Shown here piece by piece: positions 26,276 to 38,807 of a stretch of DNA of 64,000 nucleotides. Position 1 is the stretch's first letter. Every line of letters begins with the position of its first letter. The stretch covers positions 7,047,007 through 7,111,006 of the forward strand of contig NC_083647.1 of the NCBI RefSeq assembly GCF_963576545.1, given 5' to 3'. The position numbers and the translations under genes were made by a program. Below the pieces are notes generated by a model. The model was given only the letters and a program-made list of their open reading frames with translations, made no database searches and was not told where the DNA came from. Source of the stretch: Limanda limanda (taxonomy: Eukaryota; Chordata; Actinopteri; Pleuronectiformes; Pleuronectidae).

Positions 26276-29200
26276 AAAGTGATAAATTAAAAATAGTTTA
26301 TGTGGATGTTACAATCATCTAAAATGGACAAGTTACACATGGATGAGTACGCCATTGTTAGATATCGTAGTTTGTACAATTCTTACATTATGTTCATGTT
26401 CAAGGTTCATGTTCAATGCATGTAAATTCGATTACCTCTTTAACTCATGGGATTTTGCCTCATGCAAATGTGATCTTAAAAAGTCTTGAACCAGTTAAAG
26501 TTTGAGGAAACTCTGTAAAAGCTGAAATAAAATTAGATTTTATTCAGACACTAAGTTTATATTTAAAGCTGTGTAATTCAAAGAGTTTCAGGAAGTCGTA
26601 AAGGTACTGCTGCTACAAGAACTTCATTAGGATGAGTTTGAAAGGGTCGAAGAATTTTCTTTCCAAGACACTATGCAGTTCCAGGGGAACCGCTGGAAAT
26701 GTGGGATAGTCTTTGTGTGACGAAATTGCCATAATTCTAAAATTCTTAATACTTGCAAAACAAGATTAACAGCACAGGCACTGGCCTTCAAAGTCCTTGA
26801 CTGAACCCAGTAACACAATGACTCATGTGGAGCTGGATCACCAGCATGTCCTCCCTCTCCTCCTCCTCCTTCTGCTCCTCCGCCACCTCCACCTCCAGCT
26901 CATCTCTTCAACCATGCAGTAGCTGTCGACCGTTTGTATTACATCTGTTTCCTCTCACCTGTGGAGTCACTATTAGAACAATGTTCCAGAATGTGTGACC
27001 TCTCTTCACTCTGCCCTGTGCAATCTCCCCACACAATCAGTCTGCATTTGAATCATGTCTGAATCACGACTGAATACCTGATGAGTAAGTAAGAGAAATA
27101 ACAGAAAAAACAGGCAATTTGGCAGAAATAAAACTTCGCTGGTGTGAAAGCAGCAGTCTTTGGAGCTTGAATTTTGATGTATATATTCAAGCTTTTGCTG
27201 CACGGCTCTCCTCTACCCTCTGGGCATTTCATTAATACAAAGCTGTTGGGAAGTATAGAGCAATTTAGTGTCATGTGTCCGCTCTGTGTGGTATTAATGA
27301 GAATAACTGCAAGGCATACATGGCGTGTGACATTGTCCTACAAATCCTGATGGTAGTTGTCACTCTGTTTATAATAATTATAAACTTTATTTGCATAGCA
27401 CCTTACACACATGTCAAAAGTGGATATTGTTTCTTTTATTTGTTAACAACACTTTACTCATGTCACACATTACAAATATTAGACATTGTATTGTTATGAT
27501 CACTGCTGGAGTTTTGAGGCAGAAGAACAGACTGTAAAACACTGATGTGACTGAATTACAATTTCAGCAGACCCACAGTAACTTAAGCATTAAACTGGAG
27601 ATGAGTCTCTAGCCACCTGGTGAATGTATTTTATGTTGAACTGAATAGCCATTCACCTTATAGCTGTTTTTTATTCTAGACCAACTCCTGAGAAAATCAT
27701 TAAATTTGTCTAATGTCTGGTGCTTGGAAGCACACAAATGAGTCGGTAGGAGCTTTTATTTGGCTGAACAGCTGCCAGATGTCATGGCAACATGTTTTGT
27801 GCTTATGATCACCTAATTACTGGACTTGTGGGGAAGCAGTTTCGACTGTAAACATGCAGTTAACAAACAGTGGCCTGTTCACACGTCCAGCAGACACAAA
27901 GTAACTTTGACATTCATTCGGACTGCAGTTGTTACCCCCTTGGCTAATGTACTGTTTGTTAAGCTCAATATTCACTCAGTTTTTAGCTCTATTTTGTTCT
28001 CCACCAGCATCTGAGAAAAGTATCTTGGTATATGGCTGCACAAGAGCTCTGCTAAGGGTACCACGTGACTTCTTCAGGGCTTTTTTGCTGAAAATGTCTC
28101 CCTGATGTGGCTGGTAGCAGGATTAATGAGAAAAGATAGAGGGTTTGAAACAGTAAATACCCAACAACACTTAAAAGCTCACTTGGGTGATAATAATCTG
28201 TGGGTTTGTCTCTGAGTGACCCCTTTCACATTTATAAAGCAGTTTAAATCATTTACTCTTTTATTTTCAGTTGTCTGAATCAGATTTGTTTGATGAGAGC
28301 TAACACCAGTGTTATCGATTAACCCAGGGCTAGTGACAATATCTGCAACTGTTAACTTCAGATACATCCACTGTCGTTGAAATAACTTAGAATTGACCTC
28401 CTATAATTTGCATTCAAGTCAAAGTCATGTAATACCGTAGAAGTAAGTATCGAATATAAGTGAATTAGATAGAGTGAAAGAATGGGGAAGTGACCTGTTT
28501 ATAGTCAATTATAATTGTTCGAATATTTATCATAAAAATAACGATAGTAATTTATCTTTAAGAAGGTTATGCATGTATGATATTCACTGCCACTAGATGT
28601 CACACTAGCACCAACATCTTGCATCAAAACAGATGCTTCATTGGCCACACCTCTCCGCTCCCTTGTGCTGAATGGCAGAAGCTGTGAATTTATTAACCAT
28701 CATGTCTTTTTTTTGTAAAGCATCAGCTTCAGCAGGAGCAGCTGACTCAACTCATTAAACCGACTTAATTTTGGTCTTCACACAATTACAGCTGCTGTGC
28801 TGCCCAGTTAAGTCAAGCTAGCTAACGTTAGCAAAAACAAACTTTGTTTTGCATCATATTTAATCTATTCTACCGTCTCACATTCACAATTACAGCAAGG
28901 GACAAAGAACAAGCTATGACATCTTGAAAATGCCATAGCTTGTTCTAGAACATCCATCACGACTCAAAAATCGAGATGCACTCCAGTGATGGCAACCCCT
29001 AGACACACAACCACACCTTTTAAATACTAAAATGTAATTGTATGAATGTAGCCTCGGAGGGCTTGTATGGTGACGAGCAGTTAGTTAGCAAGGCTGACAT
29101 GCTTACCATAGTATAACTTTATGTAGCCCTCATTAAACTAGGCTGTATCCATGGTGTTTCTGGTTCAACAGCACTGTGGTAGTCCGGTAACATTTCACCC

Positions 29201-32200
29201 ACTCAGAGTTGTGGCTCCTTACTTTACATGCACTTCCTGTGCCCTGTGATCCACCTGTAATTGCTCGGCTCGAGACAGCCTCCCAAGATAGTATCTCAAG
29301 ATACCTTCAACAAATTAGTACTTTCCACTAAATCAACATGCTGGCTTTTCTACAATCTCATTGCCAAGCTCGTTATGGAGCTCCCTTTCAACAGTAGGTC
29401 TCCCACTGTTCACGCTCATTAATACTTCTCTCTGCTCTGGTGTTTTGCCCTCAGCCTTTCAGAGGAGTAAAGAATAAAACTCTGTTCATCTTCTTCCCCT
29501 TCACCTCTACACTCCTGGAACACGCTCACTTTAACTGATGATCTGTTTAGTTAAAATCTCCTTTTGTGTAGGTGAAAACTGAAAATGAATGAGTGCTTCT
29601 GTATTTGTTTCTCGCTCAGATTTGGCTTATGAAGCCTCTGTGTTGTCTCAACTGAAGTTTCCAGTTTCCAAACTTTTCAAACAGGTCTAAACTAATGTTG
29701 TGTGTTTAAAAAAAAAAATAGTGCTAATGACATGGTAAAGGAACAGATGTTCTGTTGTTATTGAGCATTTATCCAGGTATTCAGACTCACAATTTTAAGT
29801 TTCGAAGACACATCCTAATTAGCAATCACCTGGAAATGTGCCAAGGTATTTTTATAATGACCATGAACACTGAAATCCTATTTCTCTCTCTCTCTCTCTT
29901 TTTCTTTGCTCGTACAAAATAATGGCACACGATATGAGAAAAATACTCTCAGAGATAGCAACAGATTGACAGGGTCCAGATTCCTGCAAACATGCAGTAT
30001 ATTCCCTCATATTAAAGGACAATCTGTTGTCTTGACGAAGTTTTATTTTATTTGAGCAGGTTTATTGCATAGAGATCAAAGGTGTTTCTACTTCGATGTT
30101 TGCAGATCAGTGCAGATTATTGAACGAATCACGTAATTAAAGCTTGAGCTAGCATTAGCACATTAAAAAAAATAATCTTCTGAACGTAACATTTATATGA
30201 TGGCAGCACAGTACTTCAGCCATAACACTTGTTATATTGTACAGCAAGTAATCATTTAGATTACACCAAGTAAATTTTCACAATAAAGTGATAATTAACT
30301 TTTAGAGAAAGCAGACACTAACTTTGAAATCTCTCCATCTGGAGTGCGGGCTCTATGAGATACTAGATATCAGACCTCTGTACAAAACAACAAATAGAGA
30401 AATATAATATAAACTTTGGCCTACCCATGTGTTTAAGTAACACAAACGTGGTTAAAATACAAGGAGAAAATGTCCGTGTTTTAAGACTAAATGTGAGTTT
30501 TCACTTGTGTGTCCTCAGCTCTGGTAAACAGCAGCAACACAAACACAAGTAACAGAGGATGGCGTAGCCTTCCCCGGGGCACTGCTCTGTAAAACACAGT
30601 CACAAAAACAAACCATAAGTTTTGAACCTCCATTTGACTCTCAGCTTTAACTTAGATGTGTTTTGTAAATAAATTGACACCCACTGATCTGGAGTTTTGT
30701 CAACCGCATGCCCGCAAGATACGAGAGTTCGGAGTTTGTTTTCTGTCTGTGGAGATATTACTTCTGTTGATGGAGTCGCCTTGGAGAGTGGTGCTGTGTG
30801 GACAAGAGGACATTTCAGTTCTGCTTTGAAAGGTTGAATAAATGCACGAGTTAGGCCTTGGAGAATTCTGCATGAAACCAAAGGGTAAACAAAATGTGAC
30901 CAACACTTCATTCTACCTATATTTTAGTCCAGATATGGCACAGATCACAATATTTTACAAGGAGCATTAGGGCCTTGTTGTAAAAAATATTTGAGATCTC
31001 AAGAATAAATATACATAATTTTATGATATGAGTAATAAGAGAAGGGGAATACCAGAACATCATCGTTTCACCTACTAGGAGGAGGTTTTGTCTTTTGTGG
31101 AGGAGGAAATGTTTGGCAGTGGTCGACTGTATATAACCTTTTTAAAATCTGCATGATTTTCAATATAGTTTTGTACTTTCTCAAGAAACAATGACATTGG
31201 TTCAAGAATTTGGATCCATAGAGTCGAACCCTCACACAGGCTCTTCCCACTGGTGATTTAATCAAAGCTGTTTTCCTTGTAATATTATTATTTTTCTTAC
31301 TAAATTTGAACTGTTCAATTACATAATATCTTCCACAGTAAATCACAAATTACGTTTTTTTAATTAGGAATTGAGAGCCTTTATTGCCCACATATTACAA
31401 CTTTTTCTCATTCGATTATGATAATATTATGATAATTCTAAAGCAAAACAGAATTTTCACTGGGATCTTCAGCTGAGAGCGCAGGTGGTTACACATCCTC
31501 CTGATCTCCTGGTTTTTCACCAAGGAGCTTACTGACTCGCGATGCCATGCTTTAATCTGTTGATGGAAGTATCAAACAGGTTTACAGCTGCTCTCTGGCT
31601 TCAGATTCATGCCGGTCACGTCAGACCTTCCAGGTCGCCCAGCAACACTTCACACAGTGGACGCAGGACAGCAGAGAGCCCACTCAGAGCTCAGATAATC
31701 CCACTGCAGAGATGGGACTGTATTAGTTACAGATAACACGCTTCATTTTGGCACTGTGTGCCAGTGGCTGCGAAAAGGACTGGCAAGCTCTGAGGGCGGG
31801 AGCTGCCAAAATGACTCCCCATGTGACAGCACCACGTCTGACAGTGACTGCTGCCAAACACAGAGGTGGGGTCCTCACACAGATGAGAGGGGGGGTGGCA
31901 AAAAAAGGGCTTTCAGCAGGTTGAGACAAATATCTGATATTTCTCACAAACATTTCCGATGACGGACAATCTGCAATTTTAATGCAAATAGATTGAAATC
32001 ATGAACATTTAAGGACAGTTTGCTGTAAAATGAGAGAAAGTAATGCCAGAGGGCTCAAGTCTTACTATTTGTGTGGTGCTTGTATATCTGCTCTATGATG
32101 CTCAGAGCCTCCACATTTAGTTTCCCTGTGAGCGTGTCAAATGGACAAAATGTAGTTACTTGCTACATCTGAATAAATGTTTAAAAGAAATCAACACCTG

Positions 32201-33096
32201 AATCTTATTTTACAGCAAATATGAGTCAAAGATCTTTAGTTGCAAAGCTGAGAACAGGAATCAATCCTCTGGCCCTCGAGGTTGGTCAATTTAGAAACAT
32301 CCAGAGGACAACGGGTTGTGTAATATTCCTCTGTATTACCCTTATCATTTATTATAATGAGTCAAGTTAATCCATATAAAATGTCCGTTCAAAATCAAGA
32401 AATATTCCTGTGCACCTGGTGATGACAGAATAGAATGGTTGTTTAATTTTAATGCTGATAAATTACTGCCGTTGCTTCTAGATCCTGGAAAAACCATAGG
32501 GAATGTTTATTTATCTCCTTTTGTTATTGATGCTGCGTATCTGGTTTCTTTTTAGGTTTTTTTCTTTTTCTGAATAATGGTTATTTGAAGCCAGTTTGAG
32601 GATGAGCACGTAATGAGCACAACACAATCAATCAGAAACTAAAGCTGGACTTCAAATTAGTAACCATCTTTTAACTTAAACTGAGAACTAAGGTTCATCT
32701 TAGGCCAATAGAGAGCAAAATTGAAACCAAAACTTCCAAGTTCTGTTCCAAAACAAAGAAGACGTCATTCAGATTCCTGACATTTTAAACTACAGAACTA
32801 AATGAGCAGTCTTGGAACAGAGCCTTCTTCAAATAGGACATTGTGTGATTCACTTTGTACGTTTTATTCCCATGAGCACCCAGACCATCGTTTGGTAAAT
32901 ATCACAATACAAGAACAAATGCTGTGACATTTTGTGTCCAAACAAAACTTTCCAACAACAGTCTTTAAAGGAGAAAAGAAAAGAAAAAAAGTTAACTGGA
33001 TATTTTTTTATATTGTTAAGATGTTTTTGAAAACCTCATTTTGCAACAGACATTTTTTTTGTAAGAAAACCATCAGTCTAAAAACATTAAATCCAT
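26276..33096. other. Gene-poor intergenic region
   Basis: No supported gene. It contains a pyrimidine-rich run at about 26846-26905, a LINE/SINE-like 3' end at 27373-27420 (AAACTTTATTTGCATAGCACC), a short CT run at about 29884-29900 and a hairpin at 28906-28946. The longest open frame (30600-30911, minus) has no recognisable domain. Confidence 0.5.
28906..28946. repeat. Short perfect hairpin
   Basis: AGAACAAGCTATG is followed, after one mismatch, three more pairs and a 7-base loop, by its exact reverse complement CATAGCTTGTTCT. It could form a 13-bp perfect stem plus 3 pairs. Too short for a typical microRNA precursor. Confidence 0.7.
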
Positions 33097-33478
33097 CCCA
33101 GGGCTTACATCAGATCAACTTCAAATTGAGTGTCATCACAACAAGATTATTCAAAGATGGATTTTTAGTCACACGGTGTGACCGTGGCGTGGCGTCAAAA
33201 TTTGATTACACGCCGTTAAAACACAATGTTCTGTAACGCGGACATACATGGATCATGAAGCCTTTGATGCTCAGCCGTAAACAAACAACTCCACTCCTGC
33301 AGTGTCAGTGGTCAAAGATCGAAGGGATCTGTGTGTCTTGCAAAAGTTACGTCTCTCCCTCTCAGAAATGGGACATTTCCTCAAACCGTGTAAACATTGA
33401 GGTGCGGCGAAGGTTCATCCTTCGCCAAAGGAGACAATGTTGTCATAACTCCACTGTGCATTGTCCTATCACCACCAC
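33097..33478 (+). repeat. Unnamed dispersed repeat A, copy 1
   Basis: About 380 bp that is highly similar to the reverse complement of 44799-45198. It starts at CCCAGGGCTTACATCAGA and ends at CCTATCACCACCA. The shared open frame differs by a 2-bp indel (CTCTCCC versus CTCTCTCCC), so it is not a conserved coding unit. The other copy extends further on its 5' side. Confidence 0.85.
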
Positions 33479-33639
33479 GGCTTGACTCACGGTAAGCGTT
33501 TCAGGTTACTTGCAGGTGTTAAATGGAGTTAATTCAGGTAAGAACTCTAGATACTGAGTTTTATCACTTATGTTGAGTTGCTTGCAAAGGTGGCCAGTTG
33601 CACTTTGCACACAGCACAGAACAGTAACATGACAGTTAT

Positions 33640-34958
33640 GATCACACCATAACATTACCAGGTTGCTGAATAAATGTTATAGGTGACATATTATGCCCAT
33701 GTTACCACAGTTGATATGGTTCCTTGGGGTCTTAATGAAATGTCTGTAACGTATTTGGTCAAACTACCACAAGGATAATTTAAAACAGCACCTCTTCTAC
33801 CCTGTCTAAAACAGCCCACCTCAGATTGACCTGTTTTGAGTGCCCCGCCCCCCTCTCACCCCCCCCCCCCCCATGTCCCCCTCACCCCTCCTTCCTCCTT
33901 CACGAGATACAAGCGCCCAGATTTTATCTATTCATTACCTCTGTGGAGTTAATGGATATGACACACTCAGATTGACCTGTTTTGAGTGCCCCCCCTCCCT
34001 CCTCCTGCGCTTCGCCGCCCGGGCATCGCAGGAGAGGCTGTCCGCTGAGCGAGCGCCCAAGCACGGGTACAATGCAGCCGGAGACCGGGGGGGTCATGGA
34101 ACACGTTCCGGTGCTATTTTTTACCAAAGCTCCCAACAGCTGTTTTCTGTTTATACCTGCTGCTTCAACTGGGGGCGACACACACACACACACAGAAGCT
34201 ACGACTCGGGTTAGCCTCCGAGAGCATTGTTCGTCCACACCGGACCCAAAGTGGGATCTCTCCCCCCACCTCCCAGTCCGATGCTTCCCGTGTGGGGTGC
34301 CACATATCCCTGCAATACTGCTGTACACACATGCACAAGCAACCATTCCAGAAAGTGCTGCAACTTTAAACACAAACCAGCAGCATGCTAGCATTAGCTC
34401 GCTGCTGCTACCCGTAAGTCATCTAAGTGGCCGCAGCGGCAGAGACACGGTCCCCTCACCGGCACGTCCCCGGAGCTAACACCGAAACGTCCACCAGCAG
34501 CGAGCCGCTGACGTGGAGCCAGCAGCCCGAGGACAGCACCCAGCGAGCCCGAGCACCGTGACAGGAACGCCCCGAGCTGAGGGGGGGGCTGTGGCTCGTA
34601 ACTTACCCCGGTCGCCAACTCTGCCCCCCGCCAGACCTCCGCCTCTCACCCCTCTCCCCGGCTGGTTAGCTTCCCCCCTCGGCTAGCTTCCCAGCTAACA
34701 CCCGCCGCCCTGGGGCCATGTAGCGAGACATTCATGGAGCTCAACCCAGAGCTCGCCATCATCACCATCATCTCACCGGTGGGGGGTCACTGGTGAGATG
34801 ATGGTGACCCCCCACCATCATCTGGGGAGCTCCGGGGAGAAACGCAATTCGCCGTGGAGAGCGCGTCTCCCCGGGATAGAGTCTCCGTGGTCTTCGCCTC
34901 GACGATCGGCATGTTTATCGGTCACTTAGATGTCTGACGGGTCGCGTGCTAGCGTTAG
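33640..34958 (+). repeat. GC- and CpG-rich segment, probably a dispersed repeat
   Basis: GC content rises sharply here, which opens several long frames on both strands, but none has a domain and they overlap each other. The lead-in (ACATATTATGCCCATGTTAC, TTCCTTGGGGTCTTAATGAA) resembles a repeat I associate with percomorph genomes. A 24-bp motif (TCAGATTGACCTGTTTTGAG and the following C run) occurs twice, near 33823 and 33969, and a run of 14 C lies at 33859-33872. A CpG-island promoter is the alternative reading, but no adjacent gene was found for it. Confidence 0.45.
34766..34816. repeat. Interleaved inverted repeats
   Basis: Four blocks lie nearly end to end: CATCATCTCACC (34766-34777), GGTGGGGGGTCAC (34778-34790), then after one base the reverse complement of the first (34792-34803) and of the second (34804-34816). 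The two stems cross each other, so the strand could form a pseudoknot-like fold or either of two hairpins. Confidence 0.9.
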
Positions 34959-35075
34959 CTCTCTAATCTTCACATCATGTACAGTATGTGTGTGTGTGTG
35001 TATTTCCTTTCCATGGAAGTCCTTACTTTACAGGTATTTTTTGATTGCATAAGCACTAAAATCCAAAGTATTACA
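34959..35075 (+). repeat. Unnamed dispersed repeat B, copy 1
   Basis: From CTCTCTAATCTTCACATCAT through a short GT run and CCTTTCCATGGAAGTCCTTA to AAAGTATTACA. It matches 44603-44720 in the same orientation with a few substitutions and indels. Confidence 0.8.
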
Positions 35076-35253
35076 CAATTATCAAGACCTTACACTCAGG
35101 GAGCAAAACATGGGCCCAGATCTGCACCACTGTACACAGTACTCTAATCACTGAGAAGAAGAATTGCTCAAAGTGTTTTAGGTTAGCAGCAGCAGCATGT
35201 AACTGGTTCCAACAGAATTAAGTCATATAAGCGATCATATTTGTGATCAAAAT

Positions 35254-35279
35254 TCAATCATCAATATTTCGTTTTCTAG
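35254..35279 (+). repeat. 26-bp exact copy of the GPCR exon 1 edge
   Basis: This 26-mer, ending in TATTTCGTTTTCTAG, is identical to 38873-38898 at the beginning of the receptor's conserved coding sequence. It is followed at once by a LINE tail rather than by receptor sequence. Confidence 0.8.
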
Positions 35280-35282
35280 TCA

Positions 35283-35460
35283 TCATCAATCAATCAATTT
35301 TTTTTCTATTGCCCATATTCGCAAATCACAATTTTTCTCATAGGGCTTTAACAAGGTGTGACATCCTCTGCCCTTAACCCTCAACAAGGGTCAAAAAAGA
35401 ACATAGAAACCTCAGAGAGCCACATGTGAGGGATCCCTCTCCCTGGACGGACAGAAGTGC
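35283..35460 (-). mobile_element. LINE 3' end, reverse orientation
   Basis: On the minus strand this reads CTTGTTGAGGGTTAAGGGCA, GAGGATGTCACACC and then a terminal TTGATTGATTGATGATGA. It is clearly the same family as 59160-59417 on the plus strand. Only the 3' end survives, which is typical 5' truncation of a LINE of the L2/CR1 kind. Confidence 0.75.
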
Positions 35461-36289
35461 AATAGATGAGTGAATCTAGTGGGTGTGACTGTGATGTCAG
35501 GACCTGGTATTTGTGAACTACAGTTCGGCCTACATATATATTTAAAGCATGGCCACATGTCCTTCGTTCTGGAGAAAACCAGATTCTCCAGAACTCAGTC
35601 TCCTAGGATGCTTGAAACGTCCCATGAGGTGTGAAAACCGACCGGACACACAAGTTTCAACCACTATTGGAAAGTTAATGTTAGTTATGTAAGGATCTTC
35701 ACACTATGCTCTTTCTCTAACTTGGCACCAACACACACACACACACGCATCTCCCCAAACATCTCTCTGACCCCTGCCACATGTCGTAAACATACTAGGG
35801 GGGATGGGTTATTGGCCTCACAACAAAGCCACAGACACAACCAAACACCCGCATACTCACACAGACATCTTTATATAGTAAGTACATCTTTAGTAATTTG
35901 TGTTTTATACATTATCATTTTCCTAATAAATGTTTTTCTTTCACAAATGTTGTTTTAATGAATGTTGCATTAGTGTGAATTTTGCCAACCTCTACACTGC
36001 CAAGAACTCTATATCCTTCAACTTAGCTGTCTATCTATGTGGTAATTTTGGTTATATTTATTAATTTAATTGCTAATCAGAGTTCCAAATTTGTAGTTAG
36101 TACTTTCATGAGACTAAACAATAAATTGGCTATATTTTCCGTTCCTTTGAAGGGTGGTGCCCCCAGGTAACTTTAATCAATTATAGTTATTATTTAATAA
36201 CCAAACGTTAGGTTAAACTTTTAATCAAGGTATAGTCGTAAGATGTGTGTTTTTAGTTTGCTGTGTAAGATGTGTAGACTTTCTGTCCT
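35461..36289. other. Intergenic sequence without a gene
   Basis: Contains an AC run at about 35731-35746 and AT-rich sequence with scattered repeat-like words. No coding feature supported. Confidence 0.45.
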
Positions 36290-36925
36290 GATGTAATTGA
36301 GGAGCTCATTCCACCATTAGGAGCCAGGACAGCAGAGAGTGGTGATGTTGTTGAGTGGCAGCTGTCCATCGCAGTGAGGGAGTAACAAGCTGATTGGCAG
36401 ATGCAGAGCGGATTGAACGGGCTGGGGTGTAACATGTGACCATGTCCTGGATGTAGACTGGACCCGATTGGTTCACAGCACGGTACGTAAGTACTAATGT
36501 TTTGAAACGTATACGTGCAGCCACTGACAACCAGTGAAGGGAGCGTAGTAGTGCAAGTGAATTTAGGTTAAAGACCAGTCGAGCTGCTACATTCTGGATG
36601 AGCTGCAGATGTCGGATGGCACTAGCAGGTTGACCTGCCAGGAAGGAGGTGCGGTAGTCTACTCATGAGATGACCAGAACCTGCGCCACCTTCTGAGTGA
36701 GAAGGGGGCGTATTCTCCTGATATTGTGCAGCATGAATCTACAGCAACGTGTTGTTGCAGAAATGTTGGCAGTGAGGGAGAGTTGACTGTTGAGCGTCAC
36801 GCCCAAGTTTCTTTAAGTCTGGGTGGGAGCTAACACAAAGTTGAACGCTGAGCTCCCAGCACATAACTTAAAGGAATTTAATTCCTTGTATGTAAAAACC
36901 TACTTGGCAAGGAAACGAGATTCTA
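36290..36925 (+). repeat. Dispersed repeat with LINE-like tail
   Basis: Begins near TTGAGGAGCTCATTCCACCA, continues through AGCTGCTACATTCTGGATGA and GGAAGGAGGTGCGGTAGTC, and is followed at 36861-36925 by AATTCCTTGTATGT and CTACTTGGCAAGG, words found at the 3' ends of several fish LINE families. I recognise it as a common teleost repeat but cannot name the family. The head and the tail may be two separate insertions. Confidence 0.55.
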
Positions 36926-37040
36926 TGACATGTTAAGTCCTGTCGCCGACTACTGACACGGAAGGAGGAAGGGTGAGGTAAGAAGGGGTGAAGGTAGAAG
37001 AGTGAGAGGGTTCAGGACAACCGTCCCCTTATCCGTCTTT

Positions 37041-37480
37041 TCTATGTGTAATCATTTGTCTGCTGGTTCAGACGTTTGTCTTCGTTCTTCACCTTCACTC
37101 TCTCCAGCTGCTCCACTTTTCTCCTCCACTTCCTCGCAACACCCTCCAGCTCATTCTCCGTCTCACTCAGCTCGTCAAGCCAGGTATGATTCTGTGGAAG
37201 CTCGTCTCTTCTTTGTTTCTGTCTGAATCAACTCGTGCTTGTGTCTCACGTCCTCCTCCAGCTTCATCCGTTCACTTTTCAGTTGGTGAACTTGCTCCTT
37301 CAGTGACGTGTGTCCTCTGTTGACAGCCTCCATCTTCCTACAGCTCAGTCCCTCAGCTGGAGTACTCCTGCTGCAGCTTCACCTCCAGCGTCTCTGCCCG
37401 ACTCTTCTTCAGCTCCTTGTCTTTTGCAGTGAGCGCGGCCAGGCAGTCGATGGAGGCGTTGGGACAAGATCACCTTTTCT
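37041..37480 (-). pseudogene. Broken coiled-coil protein pseudogene
   Basis: Read on the minus strand, three in-frame pieces code for highly charged heptad-like sequence: a first ending ETLEVKLQQEYSS with an immediate stop, a second beginning MEAVNRGHTSLKEQVHQLKS, and a third, after another frame change, including WLDELSETENELEGVARKWR. The last piece ends at a TAG near 37043. The pieces join by small frame shifts rather than splice sites, so this looks like a decayed copy of a longer coiled-coil protein, possibly a retrocopy. The parent gene was not recognised. No promoter is evident. Confidence 0.6.
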
Positions 37481-38807
37481 TTTCTGCATCAGTGATTTAA
37501 AATGTAAGAATAGTGAGGAAGGTCTGATTAAAGCTTTGATAGGTTGAATTCTACTGTGTTGTTATTGGATATGTGTGTAGAACAGCTCTTTGTGGGAATA
37601 TGTGAAGTACATGTGTCTATTCAGAGTTCACAGTGATAAATGCATGTTTATGTGGTTCTAAATATGTTCCTGTGGGTTTTTTCTGTTGCTCTGATCAGAC
37701 GGCACTTGACCATTTCTCTCAGTGTTGGCTGTGATCGAGCGTCATTGGAAAGCCATCAGTGTGCGTCAGTTCTGTGGAACCTGGGACGTCATGGATCTAA
37801 TGGAGGAGGGAACGTGAGCTGTGGAGTTAAAAACTGTAGCACGCCAGGCTTCTGGAGAAACTGCTCCAACCAAGACTGTCAGGAGGAAGAAACAATGTCT
37901 GTATTGATCTTCCTTGGTGGGTACAAAACAATGGTGATGATACTGTAGACGATTTTAAAATGATACAGCCAGCTACTGTTATTATTATTATTATTATTAT
38001 TAATTGTAAAAATATAAAAAACAACTTCAACCTTTATCTGAAAGACAGAAAATTCTAACATTTTCGTCTTATAACTAATTAAACAATTTGTGAAGTTATT
38101 ACAAAGAAAAACTGAGTTGAGATGATTCTACAGTAAATACAAAGCAGCTGCTTAGCTTAGCTTAGCATAAAGACAGGTTTGTCCTCTTAGCCTGATTCTG
38201 TCAATAATTAATTAACAGATCCTCCTCCCAGGACCTTTAAATATCACCAATTAAAACGTTATATATTGTTATATAAACACATGCACACAAGCATTTTCAT
38301 AGATTTAAAATCATATTAAACATATTAAACTGCACAGTTGCTCCCGTCTGTTTCCAGTGAACATGCTGAATTACATCTGCAATATTTTAACTGAAACTGT
38401 AAAAACAATCTGGAAAATGAATAAAAGTGCTTGAGGAAAAGTGAGAGTTAATGACTAGTAAAAATATATATACTGTATGTCGTATGTGTTTTCCAGATTT
38501 AGATATGCAGTAACTTTTTTTAAAGTTAATCTGTAGTATTTGGCCAGAAAGCTTCAGCAGAATGACGCAAATTAATTGTTTAAGCAAGTTAAAGTTATAA
38601 ATAACTGTAAATTATTTCTCCCGTCTTATATTGATATGATCACTGGGGCTGAAAATGTTGCTGAGCTATGGATAAAACATTTAGAGGATATTTCTACATG
38701 ACTCCGTGTTGTTTCTTATATTTTTGTACTAGTCTCTCATAGCAGTTTAGGAAAAAACTGAAAAAAACATCTTCTTGTGCCAGTCATCATGAGAACAAGT
38801 TATAATT
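37481..38807. other. Spacer upstream of the GPCR
   Basis: Contains an (ATT)n run at 37979-38002 and a GCTTAGCTTAGCTTAGC motif at about 38151-38166. A frame at 37640-37948 has no recognisable domain. The receptor's promoter and any non-coding first exon should lie here but could not be identified. Confidence 0.4.

Noticed and set aside
31214..31230. B-box-like GGGTTCGACTC on the minus strand, possible tRNA gene
   Set aside because: No A box at the right distance and no cloverleaf arms can be drawn.
33255..33485. Open frame whose peptide (WDISSNRV, EVRRRFILRQRR) recurs at 44673-44975 on the other strand
   Set aside because: Both are parts of repeat A. A 2-bp indel changes the frame upstream in one copy, and there is no start or domain in common, so the similarity comes from DNA-level repetition.
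33840..34618. Several long overlapping frames on both strands (124, 156, 165 and 74 codons)
   Set aside because: GC-rich sequence with few stop codons; the products are low-complexity Pro/Ser/Arg-rich and match no family. The segment resembles a dispersed repeat.
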